Shown one piece after another: positions 52,245 through 59,923 of a stretch of DNA of 64,000 bases; positions within the stretch are counted from its first letter, which is position 1, and every line of letters starts with the position of its first letter. A program made the position numbers and the translations under genes. The notes below the pieces were generated by a model. It saw only the letters and a program-made list of their open reading frames with translations. It did not search any database and was not told the origin of the DNA. The DNA is from Elusimicrobiota bacterium (GTDB lineage: Bacteria; Elusimicrobiota; Elusimicrobia; UBA1565): contig JBAZVI010000001.1 of assembly GCA_041660925.1 (NCBI GenBank), positions 372,001 through 436,000 on the forward strand, read 5' to 3'.

Positions 52245-53536
52245 CGCCCGCTCCGCCGAAGAAGGCCGCAGGCTTCGCGGGCGGCGCGCGCGCGGTCCGC
52301 GAAGCCGAGCCGCTCGTCGGCCCGGGCGAGGAGCTCGAGCAGGGCGGGGTCGCGCTGGAAGAGGACCCGGTCGAGGATGAACCCGGGAACGGGAGAGAGA
52401 CGCTCGGCCTCCTCGAGCTCGCGCCCCGCGGCGGCGAGAAGACCCCGTCCGGAGTACACGAGCCCCAGCCGCAGGCGGGCGTGCGCGAGCCACATCGGAT
52501 CCGCGATGCCGAGTTCCTTACGATACGCGGCCTCCGAGCGCAGACGCCCCTCGCGGCACGGAGCGTCCGCGAGCGCCCCCCGGCAGAGCTCGCGCGCCGC
52601 CGCCCGAGCGAGCTTCGCGTAGCCCTCCAGCGACAGATGCTCGGTGTCGACGAAGTCCGCCCGCCGCAGGACTCCCCCCGTCTCCAGGACCCGGGCGCCC
52701 GTCCGCCCCGCGACGGCCCGGACCCCCTCGTTCATGCGCGCGAACAGCTCTTGAGGCGCGAACGCGGGGTCGAAGCCCGGCTCCCAGGCGAGCGGGACCA
52801 GGACGACCTGCGCGCCCGCGGCGCTCAGGACCCGCGCCGTCTCCTCGAGGTTCCGGCGATGCTCGGCGAGGAGGCGCTCCTCCTGGGCGCGGTTCAGCGG
52901 GAGCACGAACGCCGACGCCACCGTGCGGCTCCCGGAGAGTCCCGCCTTCCAGCGCAGCCAGCCATAAAGGCGGCTCCGCCGGAGAAGGAACCGATGAGGA
53001 GCCCGCGCGAGGGAGAGCAGACGGCCCGCGCCGCTGCGCGCGAGGTACGTCTGATAGTCGTTGAAGCCGCTGTAGACCAGCGCGGCCGTCGGCCGCAGAC
53101 GCGCGAGCTCGCGCGCGACGGAGACCTCGCGCCGGCTGTCGAAGTTATGGAAGCCCGCGTTGACGACCTCGACGCGGGCGTCGGGTCGGAGGTCGCGCAG
53201 ATAGGCCCCGAGCCGGGCGGGGTAGCTCCCCCGGGGATGGAACGGCCAGCCGGCGGTCGTCGAGCCGCCGAGGCAGACGACGCGTCGGGTCCCGGCCGGA
53301 CGGGCCGCGGCGAAGGAGACCGGGGCGTTGTCGATGGCGCTCAGCTCGGGGTGGGTCCGGAGGCGGTCTCCCCCGTCCGGTACGAAGACGGGGTCGTCCC
53401 CCAGGGTCCAGAGCTCGAAGAGGTCCGCGCGGTCCGGGACCGGGATATCCGCGCGGCGCGCGGCGAACTCGCCGCCGGCGAGCAGTAGGGCCGCGACGGA
53501 CAGGGACGCGAGGAGGAGCGCGCGGCGGGAGGGCAT
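52241..53536 (-). CDS. SGNH/GDSL-type hydrolase, membrane-anchored or exported
   Basis: A 431-residue protein with N-terminal hydrophobic segment (RALLLASLSVAALLLAGGEFA). The SGNH blocks are visible: VVCLGGSTTAGWPF (nucleophile Ser), VNAGFHNFDS, YSGFNDYQTY (block III Asn) and DTEHLSLEGYAKLA (block V Asp and His). Such enzymes de-acetylate or acetylate sugars or hydrolyse esters outside the cytoplasm. The C-terminal 110 residues form a helical repeat, TPR-like (LAHARLRLGLVYSGRGLLAAAGRELEEAERL). ATG 53536 follows TACAAT by 7 nt. It heads an operon with the B12 radical SAM gene. Confidence 0.87.
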   Translation of the reverse strand: MPSRRALLLASLSVAALLLAGGEFAARRADIPVPDRADLFELWTLGDDPVFVPDGGDRLRTHPELSAIDNAPVSFAAARPAGTRRVVCLGGSTTAGWPFHPRGSYPARLGAYLRDLRPDARVEVVNAGFHNFDSRREVSVARELARLRPTAALVYSGFNDYQTYLARSGAGRLLSLARAPHRFLLRRSRLYGWLRWKAGLSGSRTVASAFVLPLNRAQEERLLAEHRRNLEETARVLSAAGAQVVLVPLAWEPGFDPAFAPQELFARMNEGVRAVAGRTGARVLETGGVLRRADFVDTEHLSLEGYAKLARAAARELCRGALADAPCREGRLRSEAAYRKELGIADPMWLAHARLRLGLVYSGRGLLAAAGRELEEAERLSPVPGFILDRVLFQRDPALLELLARADERLGFADRARAAREACGLLRRSGR

Positions 53537-53543
53537 CGTGAGG

Positions 53544-53549
53544 ATTGTA
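53544..53549 (-). promoter_or_regulatory. -10 element TACAAT, leaderless start
   Basis: On the minus strand TACAAT ends 7 nt before ATG 53536 of the SGNH hydrolase. Confidence 0.5.
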
Positions 53550-53557
53550 GCAGAGCG

Positions 53558-54739
53558 TCAGCGGGTGAGGATGTGCGGGGCGTCTTCGACAGGCGCGGGC
53601 TTCGCCTCCCGGAGGAAGGCGGTCAGCGGCGCCAGGTCGGCTCCGCCGCGGCGCGCGAGCTCGGCGACGCGGTCGTCGCGCACCCGTCCCTCGCGGAAGT
53701 AGATGCGGTCGGGGTCGTAGCGGGTCGTCTTCACGGCGGCGTGCTCCCGGAAGAAGCGGTGCAGGTCCCCGATGGTCCCCACGAACACCGTGGGGACGTC
53801 CGCCGGGGCGTTCTTCCCCCCGAAGAACTGCCGGAAGGTCGGGTCGATGACGACCTGCCCTTCGCTCCCCTCGTAGAGGACGTAGTAGTGGAACTCCGCC
53901 TCGACGACGCGCACGGGGCGGCCCAGCGCGCGCAGGAGCAGCGCGAGCTTCGGCGCCGCATCGCCGCAGGCGCGCGAGTCGAGCGTCGTTCCGGGCCCGT
54001 TCCAGTCCCCGAGCGCCACGCTCTCCCGCAGGGCCGGCAGGACGCGCTCGGCGTCGGCGGCGAGCGCCGCGACCTTCGCGCGCAGCGCGCGCGGCTCGAG
54101 CGCCTCGGTATCGGTGACGACGCGCGGATGGATTCCGACGCCGTCGTCGGCGGCGTTCTCGGCGACGAGTCCGGACCCGTCGAAGAGTCCCGCGAGACCC
54201 TCGGCGGCCCCGTCGGCGCCCTCCTTCGAGTCCCGCACGAGCGGACGGCCCGAGGCGTCGACGAGGGTCGCTGCCGAGAGCAGCGACCCCCTCACCCCCC
54301 CGACCCCCTCTCCCATGTGATGGGAGAGGGGCTGTGAGTACGCCTTCTCTACGGGAATGCCGACGGCGGCATGCGCGGATGCCGGGACGGCCGCCGCGAA
54401 GGCCTTCGCGACCGGCGTCTGGACGGAGACGACGGACGGCGGGAGCAGGGAGGCCGTGGGAAGGATCGGAAGAGCGGACGGCGCGAGGAGCGTCGACGGA
54501 AAAGAGGCCGTGACCGGCGCGAGGACCGCCAGCGGAGCGGCGGGCAGGGAAGGGAGGCTCACTCCCTTCAGCTGGGCGGCCGCGGGCAGAGCGGCGCCGA
54601 GCAGGAGCGCGAGGGCTAGCAGCCCGTGGCAAAAGTCCTTCGGCAGGCGAAATCGTCCGGAGCGAGCCGAGCCAAGGCGCGACGAGCGAGCATCCCCCGA
54701 CGGGATGTGAGCGAGGAGCAACGCCGGCGCAGGCCGCAT
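53558..54739 (-). CDS. Exported transglutaminase-like protein whose 5' end lies in a hairpin element
   Basis: About 393 residues. The hydrophobic signal segment (HGLLALALLLGAALPAAAQ) starts only 36 residues in; the preceding codons and ATG 54739 lie inside hairpin element D. An Ala/Pro region with SLLPPSVVSVQ follows, interrupted near residue 130 by PLSHHMGEGVGGVRG, encoded by a G-rich palindrome. The C-terminal part has a Cys-His-Asp arrangement typical of transglutaminase-like cysteine hydrolases: DSRACGDAAPKLALLLRALG, EAEFHYYVLYEG, VVIDPTFRQFF. Function could be protease or peptide transfer in the envelope. The start is uncertain; no other in-frame ATG lies between the element and the signal segment. 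Confidence 0.65.
   Translation of the reverse strand: MRPAPALLLAHIPSGDARSSRLGSARSGRFRLPKDFCHGLLALALLLGAALPAAAQLKGVSLPSLPAAPLAVLAPVTASFPSTLLAPSALPILPTASLLPPSVVSVQTPVAKAFAAAVPASAHAAVGIPVEKAYSQPLSHHMGEGVGGVRGSLLSAATLVDASGRPLVRDSKEGADGAAEGLAGLFDGSGLVAENAADDGVGIHPRVVTDTEALEPRALRAKVAALAADAERVLPALRESVALGDWNGPGTTLDSRACGDAAPKLALLLRALGRPVRVVEAEFHYYVLYEGSEGQVVIDPTFRQFFGGKNAPADVPTVFVGTIGDLHRFFREHAAVKTTRYDPDRIYFREGRVRDDRVAELARRGGADLAPLTAFLREAKPAPVEDAPHILTR
54287..54336 (+). repeat. G-rich palindrome inside coding sequence
   Basis: CCCCTCTCCCAT, loop, ATGGGAGAGGGG lies in frame in the transglutaminase-like gene and encodes part of PLSHHMGEG. It is related to the intergenic G-rich repeats and to the copy at 60010. 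Confidence 0.7.
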
Positions 54740-54782
54740 CCGGACGATTGCAGGCCCCGGACGACTTGTGCCACGGGCTGCT
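54620..54782. repeat. Long hairpin element D
   Basis: 163 bp. Arms 54620-54645 (AGCAGCCCGTGGCAAAAGTC at the left) and 54757-54782 pair with three mismatches, an inner TCGTCCGGA/TCCGGACGA stem follows, and the core reads AGGCGCGACGAGCGAGCAT, CCCCGACGGG hairpin, GTGAGCGAGGAGCAACGC. It overlaps the 5' end of the transglutaminase-like gene and supplies its only ATG before the signal peptide. Confidence 0.85.
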
Positions 54783-54919
54783 GGGGTCCGTACGCGCGCG
54801 AGACTCATATGAACAGTATGCCCGTTGCGCCTCTCCCCCGCCTGGGCCGAAGGGGCTCTCGGGGGCGGTCCAAGAGCCCTGCCCTCGGGTGGGCCCACTC
54901 GCGCTTCGTCTCGAAAAGC
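54783..54919. other. Non-coding stretch between element D and marC
   Basis: Contains a degenerate core-like hairpin (CATATGAACAGTATG near 54807) in inverted orientation and a GC-rich palindrome (GGGCC...GGGCCC). No gene is seen. Confidence 0.4.
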
Positions 54920-54925
54920 TAGAAT
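54920..54925 (+). promoter_or_regulatory. -10 element TAGAAT, leaderless start
   Basis: TAGAAT ends 6 nt before ATG 54932 of marC. Confidence 0.5.
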
Positions 54926-54931
54926 AGGCGC

Positions 54932-55564
54932 ATGGAGCTCCTGCGTTTCGGCATGCTTGCGACGGTCTCGATGGCGGCCATCCTCAACCCGGTGGCGGCC
55001 GTCCCGACCTTCCTCTCGATGACGCCGCGCAACACGACGGCGGAGCGCATGGCGATGGCCAAGCGCGCCTGCTGGACGGCCTTCGGGGTGCTCCTGACCT
55101 TCGCGCTCCTGGGCCAGGGGATCTTCGGGGTCTTCGGCATCACGCTCCCCTCCTTCCAGCTCGCCGGGGGGCTCATCCTCCTGCTCATCTCGCTCGACAA
55201 CCTGCGCGCGCACCGCTCGCCCGTCCAGGAGACCGCCGAGGAGACCGACGAGGGCACGGCCAAGGACGACATCTCCATCACCCCGCTCGCAGTGCCGATG
55301 CTCTCGGGTCCGGGCGCCATCACCACGATCATCATGCTCGACACGAAGGCGGCGGAGTCCATCCCCCGTCACATCACCCTCGTCTTCGCCCTCGCCCTCG
55401 TCTGCGGAGCGACCTACCTCATCTTCCGCCTCGCGGCGAGCGGCGCGAAGAAGATCAACCACACCGTCATGAACGTCACGACCCGGCTCATGGGCCTCAT
55501 GCTCGCGGCCACCGGCGTGGAGTTCATCCTGGACGCACTGAAGAGTGTAGGAGCTATCCGTTAA
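54932..55564 (+). CDS. marC: MarC-family integral membrane protein
   Basis: A 210-residue protein with about six membrane helices. The MarC/UPF0056 signatures ILNPVAAVPTFLSMTP in helix 1 and the mid-protein ITPLAVPMLSGPGAITTIIML are intact. Once linked to multiple antibiotic resistance, the family has no confirmed transport substrate. The start follows TAGAAT by 6 nt with no ribosome site. It is a single gene; a terminator lies about 120 nt downstream inside a repeat-bearing stretch. Usual length for the family. Confidence 0.93.
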   Translation: MELLRFGMLATVSMAAILNPVAAVPTFLSMTPRNTTAERMAMAKRACWTAFGVLLTFALLGQGIFGVFGITLPSFQLAGGLILLLISLDNLRAHRSPVQETAEETDEGTAKDDISITPLAVPMLSGPGAITTIIMLDTKAAESIPRHITLVFALALVCGATYLIFRLAASGAKKINHTVMNVTTRLMGLMLAATGVEFILDALKSVGAIR

Positions 55565-55574
55565 GGAAAGTCTT

Positions 55575-55770
55575 TCCGACCCTCCCTTCCCCCTCGGAGT
55601 TCGCACTATCAGATTCCCTACCGCGTGCGATCCCGGCGCCGAAGGCGGCGGCGTAGGGCTGGGTGGGGGAGGACTGAAAGAATGAGGCCCGCTCTCGCGG
55701 GCCTTTTGCGTGATGAATATTCCCCCTCCCCCTTTCCCCCTCCCGCAGGAAGGGGAGCTAAGGAAACGGG
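55575..55770. repeat. Interspersed element E, copy 2
   Basis: Shares with 14955-15165 the block GAGTTCGCACTATCAG followed by TTCCC and ACCGCGTGCGATCCCGGC (about 55597-55640) and the closing TTCCCCCTCCCCCT, CCCCCTCCCGC, TAAGGAAA. A terminator sits between the two blocks. No gene is seen. Confidence 0.6.
55685..55707 (+). terminator. Intrinsic terminator
   Basis: AGGCCCGC, loop TCTC, GCGGGCCT, then TTT. About 120 nt after marC. Confidence 0.75.
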
Positions 55771-55776
55771 AGCCCC

Positions 55777-56424
55777 TTACACCAACTTAGCGGGATCCAT
55801 CGACGCAAAATGAGGGACCGCATGCAGCGCGTGCAGGAAGCTTCGCGGAGGATGCGAGGTCGTCAGGGCGACGAGCCCCATCCCCGCGCGCCGCGCCGCC
55901 TCGGCGCCGAGCAGGGAATCCTCGAAGACGAGGCAGGAGCGCGGGGGCACGCCCAGGCGCCGCGCGAGCGTGAGGAAAGTCTCGGGGTGCGGCTTGCCGC
56001 GCCGGATATCATCGACGGTCACGACGGCGTCGAAGCAGGAGCGCAGGCGCAGGCCGTCGAGCACGAACGCCGCGCTCTCCGCGCGCGAGCCGGTGCCCAC
56101 CCCCAGCCGCAGGCCGATCTTCCGAGCCGCAGAGAGGAATCGGCGCAGACCGCGCGCGGGCCGCATGAGGGGACGGTAGAGGCGCTGGTACACCGCCTCC
56201 TTCTCGGCGGTGAGCCTCTCGACCTCCGCCTTCGTGAAGCGCCTCTTCAGGTAGTAGACGAGCACGTCGCGCGTCGGCATCCCGGCGGTCTTCTCGTGGA
56301 ACTCCTTCATGCCGATGCGCAGGCCGTGCCCCCGGAGGAAGAGGCGCCAGGCCTCCGCGTGGACCGCCATGTTGTCGACGACGACGCCGTCGAGGTCGAA
56401 GAGGAGCGCGCGCGGAGGGGCCAT
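55777..56424 (-). CDS. HAD-superfamily phosphatase or mutase (beta-phosphoglucomutase-like)
   Basis: A 215-residue HAD hydrolase from ATG 56424. Motif I FDLDGVVVDNM (nucleophile and acid Asp), motif II LGVGTGSR (Ser/Thr position), motif III Lys in RRGKPHPETF and motif IV CLVFEDSLLGAEAA are all present. The helical cap (HAEAWRLFLRGHGLRIGMKEFHEKTAGMPT) matches the beta-phosphoglucomutase/phosphatase group acting on sugar phosphates. The start lies 4 nt after the REC gene stop, so the two are co-transcribed. Confidence 0.92.
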   Translation of the reverse strand: MAPPRALLFDLDGVVVDNMAVHAEAWRLFLRGHGLRIGMKEFHEKTAGMPTRDVLVYYLKRRFTKAEVERLTAEKEAVYQRLYRPLMRPARGLRRFLSAARKIGLRLGVGTGSRAESAAFVLDGLRLRSCFDAVVTVDDIRRGKPHPETFLTLARRLGVPPRSCLVFEDSLLGAEAARRAGMGLVALTTSHPPRSFLHALHAVPHFASMDPAKLV

Positions 56425-56428
56425 GCCG

Positions 56429-56830
56429 CTACTTCTTGCGCTCGAAGTAGGCGTTGACCTTGGCGGCGAGCTCTCCGGCCGTGAAGGGCTTCGTGATGTA
56501 GCCGAATATGCCCAGCTCATAGACGCGGGAGAGCGTCCCGGTCGCGGACTCGGAGGTCGCCATGAGGACCCCGAGGCCCTTGCCGTTGGGCAGGACGCGG
56601 ATGACCTCGAGCGCCTGGGGCCCTTCGAGCTTCGGCATGTGCACGTCCATGATGAGGAGATCGAACTTCTCGGCGCGGACGCGCGCGACCGCCGCCTGCC
56701 CGTCGTGGACCACGGTGACGTCGAAATCGAGCGCGCCGAGGATCTCGGAGACCAGGGCCGCGATGGAGGGGTCGTCGTCCGCGACGAGGATGCGGCGCTT
56801 GCCGCCGCCGAAGAGGTTCCCGAATATCAT
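56429..56830 (-). CDS. Single-domain response regulator (REC only)
   Basis: About 133 residues from ATG 56830 (MIFGNLFGGGKRRILVADDDPS). A complete receiver: acidic pair ADDD, phospho-acceptor in LIMDVHMPKLEGP, Thr/Ser at LMATSES and the lysine in ITKPF. With no output domain it probably works like CheY, by docking on a partner, or as a phosphorelay shuttle for the orphan kinases in this window. An in-frame ATG at 56839 overlaps the probable -10, so 56830 is preferred. Followed closely by the HAD gene. Confidence 0.92.
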   Translation of the reverse strand: MIFGNLFGGGKRRILVADDDPSIAALVSEILGALDFDVTVVHDGQAAVARVRAEKFDLLIMDVHMPKLEGPQALEVIRVLPNGKGLGVLMATSESATGTLSRVYELGIFGYITKPFTAGELAAKVNAYFERKK

Positions 56831-56837
56831 GGAGCCC

Positions 56838-56843
56838 ATGATA
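56838..56843 (-). promoter_or_regulatory. -10 element TATCAT, leaderless start
   Basis: On the minus strand TATCAT ends 7 nt before ATG 56830. Confidence 0.5.
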
Positions 56844-56936
56844 GCATGGGCGCCCCGTCCGCGCCCACCGCCTTGACCCCGGGGCGGCAAACTAATAGAT
56901 TCCGGACACGCCGCATCCGGAGGATAATCGAGGAAC

Positions 56937-57632
56937 ATGAAGAAGCTCATCCCGTTCGTCGCCGCCGTCCTGCTGGGAGCGTGCGCCACGGCGCGCGCCG
57001 CCGAGCCGCCGACCCCCAAGAAAAAGGAGAAGGCCCCCATGGCCGACACGAAGACGTCCGCCGCACTGACGGACCCCAAGCTCGCCGTGGAGAAGGCCCC
57101 CGAGGTCTTCAAGGCGCAGTTCGCGACCACCAAGGGCGATTTCGTCATCGAAGTCCACCGCGCGTGGGCGCCCCGCGGCGCCGACCGCTTCTACAACCTG
57201 CTGAAGGCGGGCTACTTCCAGGACCTCGCCTTCTTCCGCGTCGTCGAAGGCTTCATGGTGCAGTTCGGCATCCACGGCACGCCCGCGGTCAGCGCCAAGT
57301 GGCGCGAGGCCCGCATCCAGGACGACCCGGCCGCCGGACAGTCCAACGCACGCGGCATGGTGAGCTTCGCCACCGCCGGCCCCAACACCCGCACGACCCA
57401 GATGTTCATCAACTTCGGGGACAACTCGCGCCTCGACGGGATGGGCTTCACCCCCTTCGGGAAGGTCGTCAAAGGGATGGAGGTCGTCGACAAGCTCTAC
57501 AACGGCTACGGCGAGGGCGCCCCGCAGGGGATGGGTCCCAACCAGGGCCGCGTCCAGATGGAAGGCAACGCCTACCTGAAGAAGGACTTCCCGCAGCTCG
57601 ACTATGTGAAGAGCGCCGCGGTCGTGAAATAA
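56937..57632 (+). CDS. Cyclophilin-type peptidyl-prolyl isomerase, lipoprotein
   Basis: A 231-residue protein. The N-terminus MKKLIPFVAAVLLGACATARA has a lipobox (LGAC), so it is probably an outer-envelope lipoprotein. The cyclophilin core is clear: FATTKGDFVIEVHRAWAPRGADRFYNLLKAGYF, FFRVVEGFMVQFGI (catalytic Arg and Phe), NARGMVSFATAGPNTRTTQMFIN and FTPFGKVVKGMEVVDKLYNGYGE. It would assist folding of exported proteins. GGAGGA precedes the start. A strong terminator follows, so it is a single gene. Confidence 0.95.
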   Translation: MKKLIPFVAAVLLGACATARAAEPPTPKKKEKAPMADTKTSAALTDPKLAVEKAPEVFKAQFATTKGDFVIEVHRAWAPRGADRFYNLLKAGYFQDLAFFRVVEGFMVQFGIHGTPAVSAKWREARIQDDPAAGQSNARGMVSFATAGPNTRTTQMFINFGDNSRLDGMGFTPFGKVVKGMEVVDKLYNGYGEGAPQGMGPNQGRVQMEGNAYLKKDFPQLDYVKSAAVVK

Positions 57633-57652
57633 GCGTTTAAAAACCTCAGGAA

Positions 57653-57688
57653 GGGCGGCCGGGGAGCGGTTCCCCGGCCGCCTTTTTT
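57653..57688 (+). terminator. Intrinsic terminator
   Basis: GGCGGCCGGGGA and TCCCCGGCCGCC around a short loop, followed by TTTTTT, directly after the cyclophilin gene. Confidence 0.92.
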
Positions 57689-57727
57689 GCGCTCGGAATA
57701 CCCTGGCAAAACGGGGATTCCCGCGCA

Positions 57728-57733
57728 TAATAT
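57728..57733 (+). promoter_or_regulatory. -10 element TAATAT, leaderless start
   Basis: TAATAT ends 7 nt before ATG 57741; CATAAT at 57726 is an alternative. It supports the inner start over an ATG at 57732. Confidence 0.5.
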
Positions 57734-57740
57734 GCGAGCC

Positions 57741-59813
57741 ATGTTCCGACCCCTCGGCCTGGCGCTGCTCTTTTTCGCCGCCCCCCTGCGCGCCCAGCCG
57801 CGGGAGGCGGCGATGACCGTCCCGGCCGTCCCGCAGACCCCCGTCACGGGCGTCTCGCTGCAGCCCAACGCGATCCCGGGCCTCGTCTCCCCCAACGGAC
57901 TCTCCCTGCCGACCGCCCTGCCGACGCTCGGCGTCGTCAACACCCCCGCGGCGCCGACGGTCGCTCCCAAGGCCGCGGCCGCCGTGCTCCCGGCGGCGCA
58001 AGCGGCGCGGAACGCGGCGTCCTCCCCTAAGGCCGCCGCCGTCGTGCTCCCTGCCGCGACAGCCGCAAAGGACGCCCCGCACCCCGCCGCCCTCCCGCAA
58101 GCGGGAGAGGGAGCCCCCGAGAACGAAGGGAGCGCGGAGGCGCTGACGCAGGAAGGTCTCGTCCGCTTCGACCAGGGGAAGGCCGTCTCCGCGACGGCGC
58201 CCGAGGCCGTCGAGCCGGCGGCCCCGTCGCTCTGGAGCCGCGCCGTCTCCTGGCTCAAGAAGGCCGACGAGGCGCCTCCCTTCCCCGGAGCGGTCGGGCG
58301 GAAGCTGCGCATCGCGGGCAAGACCTACACCCTGAGCTCGAAGGTCTCGGAGAGCTCCGAGTCCGCCTCCTATCGGACCCTCGAGTCGCGGGACGCGCTG
58401 GTGACGCTCTTCGCCCCCTCGGCGGCGGGAGTCTTCGCGCAGCGGACCCGCGACCTCGAGGCCCTGGCCCCGACCGGCCTCCCCCACGCCCGGCTCCTCG
58501 CCGCGAGCGCCGCGACGCGGGTCCTCGTCCAGGAGACTCCCGAAGAGATCGCCTCCTTCCGGCTCGGCGCCGGGCCGCTCGCCTCCCAGCAGAAGAACGG
58601 ACTCGCCGATTTCGCCGCGGCGCTGCTCCTCGCGGGCCGCTCGGCGGAGCTCTCCCCGCGGAGCATGCTCTGGGACCACTGGCGCACGACCTGGCGCCTG
58701 CGCGACGGCGCCGGCTTCGGACCGGCCGGGCCCGCCGCCGTCCTCGGGCAGCTCCTCGAGCCCGGCTTCGCGAAGGCCGTCGGGCTGGAGCCCGCGCCTT
58801 TCCTCGCGGCCCTGCGCAACCGCCTCGGACCCGACTCGCCGGCATGGAAGGGGGCCGTCTCCGCCGCGTCCGCGCTCCCCCATCTGAAGGCCGCCTTCTC
58901 CGCGCTCGAGAAGACGGACGCGGCGCTGCCTCCGGCGCCGACCCTGAGCTTCGGCCCCGGCCGCGCCGCCCCTGCGACGGACCCGAGCGCCGCAGGGACG
59001 GCGCGAAAGGAGAACGACCTGCGCGCCGCCTCGGTTTTCGACGACTCCTGGGTGAGCCGGGGAGAGCTCGCCAAGCGTCTCGGCTTCGACCCCTTCGACA
59101 AAAAGCACGCTCGCTTCAACCTCCACGCCGACGACCCCGGGAAGCTCAACACGAGCATCCTGCAGGTGAACCCCCTGGGCGGCGGGACGTCGCGGGTGAT
59201 GAAGAGCTCCTCGCTCGAGATCATCCGCAACGAGCTCTTCGTCCGCAAGGTCATCCGGCGCTGGTTCGGCGCCTACCTTGAGACCCCGCGTTCGCTGGCC
59301 GTGCGCGAGGGAACCGATGCGACGATGCTCATGGAGCTCTCGGAGGGCGGCCGCAGCTGGACCGGCGACGGCCTCACCCTCGAGCAGCGCATCGCCTTCG
59401 CCCTCCTCGCGCACACCTTCGGGCTACACGACGTGAACCCCGGGAACGTCCTCTTCCCCTCCAAGGGCCTCCCCGTGCTCATCGACTTCGAACAGGCCCT
59501 CGGCCGCCACCGCCCGGCCCAGCGCATCCCCGACGAGGGCATCCTGCAGGAACTGCCCTGGGTCAACGGCAGCCTCATCCCCACCGTCGAGCAGCACGGA
59601 CCGGCCCTGCGGGCCTGGCGCGCGCTCCTCGCCGAGCCCGGGACGCGCGCCGAGCTCGAGAAGATGCTGTTCGAGACCGGCTGGAGCCGCGAGGAGGCCG
59701 CCGCGCGCCTCGACGCCGTCTACGACAACGCCTCCCGACTCGAGTGGCTCATCCAGTCCGACGTCGAGTTCGCCCGGGGCTTCGAGCGCCGCCGGAACGG
59801 AAAGCCGGATTGA
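57741..59813 (+). CDS. Exported kinase-like protein with Ala/Pro N-terminal region
   Basis: A 690-residue protein. The signal peptide (MFRPLGLALLFFAAPLRAQ) is followed by about 140 Ala/Pro/Val residues with AVLPAAQAA and VVLPAATAA and a short palindrome-derived piece (ALPQAGEGAPENEG). About 170-350 resembles a degenerate kinase N-lobe plus helices. An in-frame ARKENDLRA repeat (near residue 420) separates it from a C-terminal kinase-like domain: RVMKSSSLEIIRNELFVRKV (ATP Lys and Glu), LHDVNPGNVLF (catalytic loop) and LIDFEQAL (DFG-like metal site), similar to PI3K/APH/HipA-type kinases. If exported, ATP would be lacking, so its function is a puzzle. Confidence 0.7.
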   Translation: MFRPLGLALLFFAAPLRAQPREAAMTVPAVPQTPVTGVSLQPNAIPGLVSPNGLSLPTALPTLGVVNTPAAPTVAPKAAAAVLPAAQAARNAASSPKAAAVVLPAATAAKDAPHPAALPQAGEGAPENEGSAEALTQEGLVRFDQGKAVSATAPEAVEPAAPSLWSRAVSWLKKADEAPPFPGAVGRKLRIAGKTYTLSSKVSESSESASYRTLESRDALVTLFAPSAAGVFAQRTRDLEALAPTGLPHARLLAASAATRVLVQETPEEIASFRLGAGPLASQQKNGLADFAAALLLAGRSAELSPRSMLWDHWRTTWRLRDGAGFGPAGPAAVLGQLLEPGFAKAVGLEPAPFLAALRNRLGPDSPAWKGAVSAASALPHLKAAFSALEKTDAALPPAPTLSFGPGRAAPATDPSAAGTARKENDLRAASVFDDSWVSRGELAKRLGFDPFDKKHARFNLHADDPGKLNTSILQVNPLGGGTSRVMKSSSLEIIRNELFVRKVIRRWFGAYLETPRSLAVREGTDATMLMELSEGGRSWTGDGLTLEQRIAFALLAHTFGLHDVNPGNVLFPSKGLPVLIDFEQALGRHRPAQRIPDEGILQELPWVNGSLIPTVEQHGPALRAWRALLAEPGTRAELEKMLFETGWSREEAAARLDAVYDNASRLEWLIQSDVEFARGFERRRNGKPD
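58989..59027 (+). repeat. In-frame ARKENDxRA repeat, copy 4
   Basis: GCCGCAGGGACGGCGCG, AAAGGAGAACGACC, TGCGCGCC in the kinase-like gene, encoding AAGTARKENDLRA in the same frame as the other three copies. Confidence 0.85.
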
Positions 59814-59910
59814 GCCCGGAACCATCCGGGAGGATGGACCCCTTCCTCGCTAGGCCCTAAGCCGGCCCGTCCGTGCCCCTTCGACCCATCCCCTTGAACA
59901 TCCGGAGCCG

Positions 59911-59916
59911 TATACT
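59911..59916 (+). promoter_or_regulatory. -10 element TATACT, leaderless start
   Basis: TATACT ends 7 nt before ATG 59924. Confidence 0.5.
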
Positions 59917-59923
59917 CTGAACC

